DNA of 27,169 nt. It comes from Branchiostoma floridae. Lineage: Eukaryota; Chordata; Leptocardii; Amphioxiformes; Branchiostomatidae. The translations under genes and the position numbers were made by a program. Under the pieces are notes generated by a model. It saw only the letters and a program-made list of their open reading frames with translations. It was not told the origin of the DNA and did not search any database. The stretch is taken from NCBI RefSeq assembly GCF_000003815.2, contig NC_049990.1, forward strand, positions 6,201,997 through 6,229,165. Reading direction: 5' to 3'. This document shows positions 20,201-25,860 of this stretch, piece by piece (position 1 is the stretch's first letter; every line of letters begins with the position of its first letter).

Positions 20201-23200
20201 TACCAGTACAGTACCGGTACAAAACCATTTTTTCTTATTGGACCAGTCCAGAAAACTGCCATCTGACGAAGATAATAATAACTTTAGTGCACAACAATTG
20301 TACAAGGTACAAACCATGGCATCTACTGATATAACTTCTATGAGGCTAATCTACTTGATAAAAGGGTGCATAGTATGGGATGACAATGGTCTTTTACAAT
20401 CATTGGAGTGATTTCCAGCATCTAGACATTCTTCATATATTTTCCTATGTATACCATGTAGGGGTTGTCACATGTGATAATGTATTTAAATTTGCTAACT
20501 AAGTCCATTGAGGTAAATTCCAGTATGTAACAGTGAATTATGTATAACAGAATATTTGGGGCATACAATCAAAAAGTTATATTCGTCAAAGCTCATTTAA
20601 TAGAATGTGGCAATTAGGGCTCAAAGGTGTTGCCCAAAAATCATCACCTAGTGCTGAAATGCTATCCAATGGTTAAGCTTAACAACCATAGACAAAAATG
20701 TATTATACTATGTAAGTCAGACAATTTTGGTACATACACTTGATGCAGGTGAACTTAAAATACAAATAAAGCACCATAATGTAGATGAACTCTGAAAAGT
20801 ACTCTGTTCTCTAACTTGGACGAACTTGAAATACTATAATTGTAACAGTCTATTCCAAGGTGATACCTTGTAACTATAGATTGCCTGTTCAACATTACCT
20901 TAAGGTTGACTACTATCACCACTGCCGTGAATATGAATGTCCCCAAACCGAAGTTCCCAAACATCTGCAAAAGATAATCATAAAATCAGAGGTATAGGAA
21001 TATGAAATAAGTGACATCTGCTTAATAACATAGATATATCCATCAATGTCAAAAGCACATATTTTTGTTCTTCAAGTTAAGTGACTAGCAAGATAAGTAT
21101 TTTGAATGTATTGATTCAAAAGTACTAGCTATTCTGTATAGGTTGATGAACAAGTACCAGGCAGTTAGATGGATTGCAGGTCAAAGGTAACACTTAGTTG
21201 TAACCTGTGACCTTATTACCCAAACTATCACTGATATAAACACTTGTAATATGCCAGTATAGTCTTTACTCCAAGTTCTACCCTTTCTTTCACTATCAAT
21301 GCCTTATGGCAAAGATTATTTTTAAAAATTTTTGTTTAACTTTTGATTATTGTTTTGAATAACAACAACAACAACAGCAGCACAATTAAAAGCAAATTTA
21401 CTGATATAATGTCATACATACTGTTTGGTCAGGCATCAGTGATGGGGCATCCCAGAACAGGTACATTGGGCCATAGTAGTTAACCAACGCATGCCAGATT
21501 CCTGCAAAATACAACAAGCTTTGATCTTCAGAACGAAATTTCCCCAAACAATCATTACTTGGTGCTGAAATGCTATCCATTTGAAACATAATCTTGGTAC
21601 ATACAGTAGAGTAAAGTTAAGTAAGGTCATCCATTAATTGCTAAACAAGACAGACTTAAAAAAAGAGACTTAATACAGTGTATTAGAATATGCAGTAAAA
21701 TGGATTATACTACTTCTTTCTCCTGTGTAAAATACAATTTTTCCAATATCAAACACACAAAAGCAATCCAAGGTTTGAAAATCACATAAACTTTTGACAG
21801 CACATCCACTGTGACTCTAGACTTCAGTTAACCAATTTCCTTTTTGTTTCCACTCACGTAAATTGTATTGGACTTGGTCACTGCAGTGTCAGAAGCAACT
21901 TATTAAGTACATAGATTGTCTTAAACTCTCTTTTGCATATCAATTCAAAGTAAGGATAAAAACCTGCTCTACAACTAGATCTCTTTTTTATATCGACCTG
22001 CTCTCCAATGAGATCTCTTCATTGTCACAGATGAGAAGGATGCTACCTGGGATTCTACCTGGAGTGTCTGACGTTTCCCAAAATAACATCCAGTTACTTA
22101 AGGTAACTGCTAAAAAAAATGGGCTTATCTTATTACCTGGATGTCTACCCTACATCGACGTAACCAAGGAGGTTGACGTTACTTACCAAGTATTGTCCAG
22201 TACAGGAAGTGGAAGATATCCAACCTCCTGTTCTTAGCAATGTCCCTGGAAAACAGCAAGTCAATATCAATGTTAGAATAAAAACAAACAACCTTCATGT
22301 AATACTCAAAACACTTTAGCCATATTACAGCTCCCAATTCTTTTCTGTCCTCTCTGCAGAAGCTTGCAAAGTCAAAAATGACAGAAGCCACAATACAACT
22401 GGATACAACGATAAAAACACTTTGCAAAAGAGTTTTCATTCCCAAATACTGTCAAAGTACTCTCCAACCTGTATAAGTAACCACCTCTACATAAAAACCA
22501 CCTTGGCCAATGTGACCACATTTAGTTGGCCCCTTAGGCCACACCAATTTAATTTCTTGGTTCACGGATTCGCTTGCTCCTATTTTTTGGAGAAAAAAAA
22601 TAAAAATAAAAATTACCACTCAGCAAATTTTCACCATTAATGAAACAATTCACCAACTTTCTGGTGTTGCAAATTGGCCTTTATATTATAAGCTCCTTAA
22701 AAGTGTGGGTACAGGTGCTGTTACTGTACAGTAATAGTGCTTTTGTACTTTTTTCAAGCTGAAACTTTTTATCCTATATGTTTTGGATTGGACCTTACCT
22801 TTACCCTAACCATTTTACAATTTTTATTTTTATTTTTATTTCGCCCTCTCGCTCCATATTTTTAATGAAAAAATCCATGAACCAAGAAATTAAATTGGTG
22901 TGGCCTTAGATTATTTTTCACAATGACACAAGCTTTAAGAATCCTGTCTATAGTGACCACCTGTCCACATAGACCAAATTTTAGTCCTCTGAGTGGTCGT
23001 TTTTCAACAGTTTAACTGTAACCATCCTCCTAATGCCGGGTCCCCAACGGCATTAGCCTATGGGGCCCTGCTATCTCATGCCCTATCAGTGGTTATTATG
23101 ATTGTCGCCACAAACAAGCTGTCAACCAATCAGAGAATAGGCCTTTCTTGGGCTTGTTGTTGTCGCAAGCTGTCTCGCAAAGGCCGCTGGGAAGCTATCA

Positions 23201-24193
23201 GCCAATCATGTTACGTATTACATGGCTCCATCCTCCTACGCCCGATCCCCAACGGCTGACTGCCCATATAAGGGCAAGCTCATTAATATTTATAAGTAGG
23301 GCGGTCCCTAACTGGTCTGAGTGCAGAGGTAAACACAGTAAGTTTTGACACGACTGTGATTCCTCTGCGTAGGAGAATGACTGTAACTAGCATACAAAGA
23401 TACTGTCAATGACTTGATATTGATACTGACTTGTAGAGTTCCGGATTCTTCATAAGGTCTGCCTTCTTAATGTTCTGTTCGAACAGGCCGTACAACAGGA
23501 TCGGTAGAGAAGTGAAGAATATGTTGTAGAACGTCAGGAACGCTGTATCATACAGAGTCTGAAAACAACAAGACAGAGGTGTCATATTCTGGTTACAACA
23601 TCCTATATTGTACCAAGATGTCTGAAATTAAAAAAATGTTAATAACATGTACATGTAGTAGCAACAGTCAGAATCCTAAAGATTCTAATGTTTCTTTGCT
23701 ATATTGTCATTATCATTATGCCCTTTTTGTCAACAAAACCTGTAGCACTGAAAACTACAACACTGTAACCAAGTTTCCTGTGTTATGTCACGTTAAGGCT
23801 AAACTTTTGGTTCACTCGTTTGGCAGTATTATTTTATGTTATCTAAGTTAAATCTGACTTTGTACAATCTTTATGTTTATGTTACCTAAGTAATTTGGTT
23901 TCATAGAACGTTATGTATGATTATGTTATTGAAGTTGATTTGGTTCTGTTGAACTTAATGTATGATTTATGTTCGGGGTTCTCCCCCCAGGGGGCTTTGA
24001 AAAACGCCGTCAGGCGACATGCTTTACCCTGGTTAAATAAAGAATAAACAAACAAACAAACAAACAAGTTAATCATCAGGATGATAAAGAAGAGTAATGA
24101 TGTTAAATAACATACAGAAGTAATACCACCTACCGTTTGCGAGTACCCATTGTAGAACTGGGATAGGAGCTGGGGGCTAATGAAAGCAACATT
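11047..24193 (-). CDS. ATP11: Class VI P4-ATPase phospholipid flippase (ATP11-like), 3' eight exons
   Basis: Eight exons give 279 residues: 24193-24134, 23558-23431, 22245-22187, 21501-21422, 20964-20899, 19719-19616, 17159-16991 and 11220-11047. All phases match. The order of motifs (AFISPQLLSQFYNGYSQT, TLYDTAFLTFYNIFFTSLP, DIAKNRRLDIFHFLYWTILG, MAVETHYWTWLNHF, MYYVFLQLLSSP) follows the ATP11A/B/C flippases from the end of transmembrane helix 5 to helix 10 and the cytosolic tail. These proteins, with CDC50 subunits, move aminophospholipids to the cytosolic leaflet of plasma or endosomal membranes. Family length is about 1,100 residues, so about 800 N-terminal residues, including the phosphorylated DKTGT Asp, are missing beyond the N gap at 24200-24299. 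Which of the three vertebrate paralogues it matches cannot be decided; it may be the single pre-duplication gene. Introns are rich in MITEs. Confidence 0.93.
12875..13074. mobile_element. GTTCACCTTTA TIR element
   Basis: Ends GTTCACCTTTA and TAAAGGTGAAC are perfect 11-bp inverted repeats, with further imperfect inverted arms inside (both contain a GATATCAAGTC / GACTTGATAC block). It is 200 bp and non-coding. A fragment of the same family lies at 5397-5480. Confidence 0.65.
13351..13428 (-). CDS. Candidate alternative flippase terminal exon
   Basis: Minus-strand acceptor TTGTTGCCACCATCGCAG then 78 bp: 25 codons and TAG, in phase 0 as required by the exon ending at 16991. It would give the tail VKRRRHFVASSVSFDAQDES plus LAIIT. 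Vertebrate ATP11A and ATP11C are known to use alternative C-terminal exons, which makes this plausible. No transcript evidence is available. Confidence 0.4.
   Translation of the reverse strand, partial: VKRRRHFVASSVSFDAQDESLAIIT
13649..13831. mobile_element. Diverged CAGTCAAACCT TIR repeat
   Basis: Left end CAGTCAAACCTGTA; right end, reverse-complemented, CTGTCAAACCTACC. Interior GGCCACTTTTTGTTGGTCCC matches the family of the mariner-like MITE at 7557-7717. The flanking TA duplication is not clear. Confidence 0.55.
14489..14530 (-). CDS. Candidate 42-bp alternative exon
   Basis: Good splice signals surround it on the minus strand: acceptor TTTCTTTTTGTAG and donor CAG|GTACTG. In phase 0 from the upstream exon it reads IWPRMTQLFVSS and a stop, giving a short alternative tail; the only frame open throughout starts in phase 1. 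Weak call: it may be chance. Confidence 0.25.
14882..15413. repeat. Exon-derived tandem array, left segment
   Basis: Irregular units share GTGTTGCACCCTGCTATTGG, then CTGAAAGTTTTTG and an ACATT spacer. The longer units add ATGTACCTGCTTGTGTTGCA, which is the reverse complement of the last ~20 nt of the flippase exon 16991-17159 plus its splice donor. The array is interrupted at 15413/15414 by the transposon and resumes at 16463. Confidence 0.85.
15414..16462. mobile_element. DNA transposon with 50-bp TIRs, 9-bp TSD and a captured RecQ-like fragment
   Basis: The two 50-bp termini (15414-15463 and 16413-16462) are inverted repeats with two mismatches; they begin TAGTCTCC and contain CCTTAGAAATAGTATCAAAG. 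Each side carries the 9-bp direct repeat GCACCCTGG (15405-15413 and 16463-16471). The interrupted tandem-repeat unit continues on the far side, so the insertion is precise. A 9-bp duplication and long TIRs fit Mutator-like elements, which often carry gene fragments; Merlin (8-9 bp) is an alternative. No transposase is seen; the cargo is the helicase-like frame at 15989-16312. Confidence 0.85.
15989..16312 (-). pseudogene. RecQ-helicase-like N-terminal fragment
   Basis: A 107-codon minus-strand frame contains FRDVWGFEPKKAQLDSILA, then LEGKDVFVGIATGQGSATYP and MLP. This follows the start of RecQ-type helicase domains (F-G-F-x-x-x-Q, LEGKDVFV, TGxGKSxxYQMLP). The P-loop Lys is missing (TGQGSA instead of TGxGKS) and the frame stops soon after, so it cannot be an active ATPase. 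It lies wholly inside the transposon, consistent with a captured first exon. GC-rich compared with its surroundings. Confidence 0.65.
16463..16788. repeat. Exon-derived tandem array, right segment
   Basis: It continues the array after the transposon, starting GCACCCTGGTATTGGC. Segment 16640-16788 parallels 15259-15390 (including GACCT..GAGGTCAAGGGACTAG and a GTAGG run), showing a higher-order duplication. Units again end with ATGTACC(T)(G/T)CTTGTGT, the mirrored exon end and donor. Confidence 0.85.
16689..16711. promoter_or_regulatory. Nuclear-receptor-like half-site cluster
   Basis: TGACCT-CAA-TGACCT is a perfect direct repeat with 3-bp spacer (DR3), followed after AG by AGGTCA (everted repeat, 2 bp). 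The copy near 15294-15319 has lost two half-site matches. Function is purely inferred from the consensus. Confidence 0.25.
16991..17159 (-). CDS. ATP11: Flippase exon, last membrane helices
   Basis: Acceptor CTCTCTCTCTCCCCCAG, donor AAGCAG|GTACAT. 169 bp: one base completing Phe, then GWPIDNKPMYYVFLQLLSSP to HIRPSRVQHKQ. It contains the last hydrophobic helix (TVWLALLVLVTACMIPDVFI). The last ~21 nt are shared with the tandem array in the following intron. Confidence 0.92.
17224..17470. mobile_element. Foldback element with ~30-bp arms
   Basis: CATTCTTGAACTAGTTGAAC at 17231-17250 is perfectly inverted within 17441-17462, and the arms extend with mismatches on both sides (ATATCC inward). Inner GATCCACTGCT / AGCAGTGGATT add a second inverted pair. 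It lies in the intron, starting 65 bp beyond exon 17159. Confidence 0.6.
17592..17642 (+). repeat. 50-bp intronic motif, copy 1
   Basis: GAGGTGTTGCAAAAATC then CTAGTGCTGAAATGCTATCC. It matches three more copies in other flippase introns. Confidence 0.65.
18112..18396. mobile_element. Possible hAT-like TIR repeat
   Basis: Left end CAGGGTTGATAGCCAG; right end, reverse-complemented, CAGTGTTCTAGCCAG. 285 bp, non-coding. No clear target duplication, so the boundary and class are tentative. Confidence 0.4.
19616..19719 (-). CDS. ATP11: Flippase exon, MAVETHYWTW
   Basis: Acceptor TACCTCCTTCAG, donor ATGTT|GTAAGT. 104 bp, 34 codons plus two bases. It codes MAVETHYWTWLNHFAIWGS to YSAIM with a hydrophobic helix. 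A Harbinger-type MITE ends 22 nt upstream of the acceptor. Confidence 0.94.
19742..20079. mobile_element. Harbinger-type MITE, TTA duplication (1)
   Basis: Termini GGCCTAG and CTAGGCC, extended by A-rich and GTGTTTCNTGTTTC-like stretches in both arms, with TTA on each side (19739-19741 and 20080-20082). 338 bp, non-coding. A 3-bp TTA duplication with GG ends fits PIF/Harbinger. Confidence 0.7.
20116..20170 (+). repeat. 50-bp intronic motif, copy 2
   Basis: AGGTGTCGCCAAAAAATCAT, CACCTAGTGCTGAAATG and ATCCAATGATTAAGCTT. It is nearly identical to copy 3, 510 bp away in the same intron and orientation. Confidence 0.75.
20200..20262 (+). mobile_element. Fragment of the hAT-like MITE family
   Basis: GTACCGGTACAAAACC, then TTTTTTCTTATTGGACC and AGTCCAGAAAA, matches 7948-7998 inside the complete element at 7930-8362. 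Confidence 0.65.
20264..20310 (-). mobile_element. LINE 3'-end fragment
   Basis: Minus strand reads TTGTGCACTAAAGTTATTAT, matching the LINE 3' end at 2995-3073 and ending in an ATT-rich tail. Confidence 0.4.
20626..20680 (+). repeat. 50-bp intronic motif, copy 3
   Basis: AGGTGTTGCCCAAAAATCAT, CACCTAGTGCTGAAATG and ATCCAATGGTTAAGCTT; best-conserved partner of copy 2. Confidence 0.75.
20899..20964 (-). CDS. ATP11: Flippase exon, MFGNFGLGTF
   Basis: Acceptor GATTATCTTTTGCAG, donor CTTAAG|GTAATG. 66 bp, 22 codons in phase 0: MFGNFGLGTFIFTAVVIVVN and LK, a membrane helix conserved in ATP11 proteins. Confidence 0.92.
21422..21501 (-). CDS. ATP11: Flippase exon, IWHALVNYYG
   Basis: Acceptor TTTTGCAG, donor CAAACA|GTATGT. 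80 bp; completes a split Gly then IWHALVNYYGPMYLFWDAPS and LMPDQT. This is the luminal loop region between helices 7 and 8. Confidence 0.88.
21540..21584 (+). repeat. 50-bp intronic motif, copy 4
   Basis: TCCCCAAACAATCATTACTT, then GGTGCTGAAATGCTATCCA. The most diverged of the four copies. Confidence 0.6.
22187..22245 (-). CDS. ATP11: Flippase exon, DIAKNRRLDI
   Basis: Acceptor TTGCTGTTTTCCAG, donor CTTG|GTAAGT. 59 bp coding DIAKNRRLDIFHFLYWTIL between split codons. The RDI-KNR and FLYWTILG motifs are hallmarks of ATP11 flippases. Confidence 0.94.
22462..23020. repeat. Dispersed repeat split by a nested MITE
   Basis: The left part (22462-22536: AACCTGTATAAGTAACCACC onward) and right part (22906-23020: GTGACCACCTGTCCACATAG, TTTAACTGTA) together correspond to 914-1105. 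The Harbinger-type MITE occupies the middle. Confidence 0.6.
22537..22905. mobile_element. Harbinger-type MITE, TTA duplication (2)
   Basis: 28-bp perfect inverted ends: left starts GGCCACACCAATTTAATTTC, continuing TTGGTTCA; the right is its exact complement ending at 22905. TTA flanks both sides (22534-22536 and 22906-22908). 369 bp, non-coding, with T/A-rich tracts inside each arm. Confidence 0.85.
23023..23330 (+). promoter_or_regulatory. Candidate plus-strand promoter inside a flippase intron
   Basis: Two CCAAT boxes in good context (CCAATCAG at 23126, GCCAATCA at 23201), a perfect CArG box CCATATAAGG (23264-23273), and TATAAG at 23291, followed by consensus-like splice donors GAG|GTAAAC (23329) and ACA|GTAAGT. 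A 28-bp imperfect direct repeat (CATCCTCC..CCCCAACGG) lies at 23023-23050 and 23229-23255. It could serve the plus-strand glycosyltransferase beyond the gap or be a transposon remnant. Confidence 0.3.
23431..23558 (-). CDS. ATP11: Flippase exon, TLYDTAFLTF
   Basis: Acceptor GTTGTTTTCAG, donor TACAA|GTCAGT. 128 bp coding TLYDTAFLTFYNIFFTSLPI to MKNPELY, helix 6 and the following cytosolic loop. It is the most family-specific stretch in the gene. Confidence 0.95.
23900..24066 (+). mobile_element. LINE 3'-end fragment with (AAAC)n tail
   Basis: It contains a hairpin TCTCCCCCCAGGGGGCT and GCGACATGCTTTACCCTGG, then TTAAATAAAGAATAAA and five AAAC-type units. The AATAAA plus simple-repeat tail is a LINE 3' terminus. 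Coding part absent; left boundary approximate. Confidence 0.55.
24134..24193 (-). CDS. ATP11: Flippase exon at the assembly gap
   Basis: NVAFISPQLLSQFYNGYSQT, 20 codons, donor ACG|GTAGGT. The gap begins 7 bp from its 5' end. TCCCAG immediately before AAT looks like the acceptor, so the exon is probably complete. It covers the end of helix 5 and the turn to helix 6. Confidence 0.88.
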
Positions 24194-24199
24194 CTGGGA

Positions 24200-24299
24200 N
24201 NNNNNNNNNNNNNNNNNNNNNNNNNNNNNNNNNNNNNNNNNNNNNNNNNNNNNNNNNNNNNNNNNNNNNNNNNNNNNNNNNNNNNNNNNNNNNNNNNNN
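24200..24299. other. Assembly gap, exactly 100 N
   Basis: A round 100-N run is a conventional placeholder for a gap of unknown size. It removes the 5' part of the flippase gene on one side and the start of glycosyltransferase C on the other. An ORF that appears to start at 24180 and read through it is an artefact: those first codons are the antisense of a flippase exon. Confidence 0.98.
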
Positions 24300-25649
24300 G
24301 GAAAATGGTGGAAAGAAGCAAAAGACATCCCAACATTTCAGTTCAGTGAAATATCACCCGACAAATGTAGAAACGACGACGATCAATGTGTAGAGGAAAG
24401 GGACTCTTACATTGAGGCAAAAGTCGAAATCCTTCTTAGAGAAGGTGGAATCATGTTAGACACTGACACCTTCATACTAAAACCATTCGACAATCTGTTA
24501 CGTTACGACTGTGTTCTAAGTCGTGGGGCGAAGGGGCTGAATCTTGGCGTACTCGTAGCCAAGAAGGACGCAAAATTCTTAAAGATGTGGAAGAAGAGTA
24601 TGGAAGAGGAAGACTACCCAGCGCCAGAGAAAGTTATGGCAAGGCATCTGGACTTGATACACGTTGAAGATACCAGTTTGTACAGGCCGAGTTGGACGGA
24701 CGGCTGGGATCCTCTAAGCATCTACTACAAAAACGTTGACCTAGATTTCAACTACGCAATCAAGCTAGAATACGACAAGTACAATCTAGAAGAGACGCCG
24801 GAGACCATCCGAAATCTTGACACCTCTTTTGGTCACCTGGCAAGAAGCGTGTATCTAACATCTGCCAAAGATGCTGTTAAAAGTCAACGACCAGCAATAT
24901 CTTCTAACGCGAATGTCGTTGTCCCGAATGAGGTGCATTTTGTATGGTTTCACGGCTCGAGTAGAGGTAGCAAGTTTGAGTTCAGGCATTTCCTCAGCGT
25001 CAAAGCTGCCTGGGACAACATGGGAGCCGAGAAGGTCTACTTTCACACGGACGCTAGCTTCGACGGAGTCTGGTGGGACAGAGTCATCGAAAGAGAAAAC
25101 GTCAAAATCGTCCCGGAAAAACCGTTAGAATCTCTAGATGGGGTTCCTGTAAAAATTCCCGATCACCAAGAACTTGCCACCGCCCTAGACATTCTAAAAG
25201 GGAGAGGTGGCATTTATATCAACATTGACGTCATTGGACTGAAATCGTTTGAACAATTGCGTCATTATGACGTCACCATGGGTAGAGATATACAGGGACT
25301 CAGCAGCGCTGTGATTTGCTCCAAGCCAGGCTCGGAGTTTATCAAATTGTGGACGGAAAGTTTCAAAAAGTTTGGCGAGGGACAATGGGACGCTTTTGCT
25401 TCAGAAGAACCGTTTCTTCTTGCAAACGAAAACCCGCACCTTCTTCGTATCGAAGAACACAGCCTTTTCAGACCGGAGCTTTCCCAGTGGAGCGATCTGG
25501 ACGAGCTCTACACCAAGAATGTCTCTGTGGAAAACAACTTCGCCATCCAGCTTTTCTACGACAAGTTGGGAAAGCAGATCGATCAGTATGACATACTAGG
25601 GATGGAATCCACCTTTGGATGGGTGGCGCGAAAACTGTTCTACAGGTAA
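24300..25649 (+). CDS. Two-domain DXD glycosyltransferase C (GT32-like), 5' partial
   Basis: 449 visible residues in a single exon, preceded by the gap. Domain 1 (residues 1 to about 195) starts inside the fold and carries LLREGGIMLDTDTF with an intact D-T-D at 54-56. Domain 2 (about 210-449) is complete, from NEVHFVWFHGSS through LKGRGGIYINIDVIG, where the motif is N308-I-D310, to STFGWVARKLFYR. The two domains align with each other and with gene A, so this is a tandem domain duplication. GT32-type enzymes transfer sugars from nucleotide sugars using a metal held by DXD; domain 1 is the likelier catalytic one. The stop codon TAA overlaps a perfect splice donor CAG|GTAAGC at 25646, so the last exon may instead continue. 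No signal peptide is visible because the N terminus is missing. Unlike gene A it has no introns at the corresponding positions. Confidence 0.87.
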   Translation, partial: GKWWKEAKDIPTFQFSEISPDKCRNDDDQCVEERDSYIEAKVEILLREGGIMLDTDTFILKPFDNLLRYDCVLSRGAKGLNLGVLVAKKDAKFLKMWKKSMEEEDYPAPEKVMARHLDLIHVEDTSLYRPSWTDGWDPLSIYYKNVDLDFNYAIKLEYDKYNLEETPETIRNLDTSFGHLARSVYLTSAKDAVKSQRPAISSNANVVVPNEVHFVWFHGSSRGSKFEFRHFLSVKAAWDNMGAEKVYFHTDASFDGVWWDRVIERENVKIVPEKPLESLDGVPVKIPDHQELATALDILKGRGGIYINIDVIGLKSFEQLRHYDVTMGRDIQGLSSAVICSKPGSEFIKLWTESFKKFGEGQWDAFASEEPFLLANENPHLLRIEEHSLFRPELSQWSDLDELYTKNVSVENNFAIQLFYDKLGKQIDQYDILGMESTFGWVARKLFYR

Positions 25650-25830
25650 GCTTTCTGTAATACCAGTATTGCTTTTAATACTTGATACGAATAAACCAAA
25701 TCAAACTATGTGAATTCCATTTTACCTAACTTGGCTAGTTTAATTTTTAGCCTATACAACTGCACATTATATAAATAGGAAATCTTAACAAATGGGGTAT
25801 CCCAGTAAATAGGTCCTTTCTACCAAATTA

Positions 25831-25860
25831 ACAATGACAATGACAATGACAATGACAATG
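25831..25860 (+). repeat. (ACAATG)5 tail of a LINE
   Basis: Five perfect hexamers. On the minus strand they follow GCAAATAAAGAT, the 3' end of the LINE described next; CR1/L2-like LINEs commonly end in such short tandem repeats. Confidence 0.85.

Noticed and set aside
21863-22237. 124-codon plus-strand ORF
   Set aside because: Its last part is antisense to a flippase exon and the rest is intronic without family similarity.
24180-24299. An ORF start at 24180 for the 489-residue glycosyltransferase frame
   Set aside because: The first codons are the antisense of a flippase exon and the next residues are read through 100 N, so the true start is unknown.
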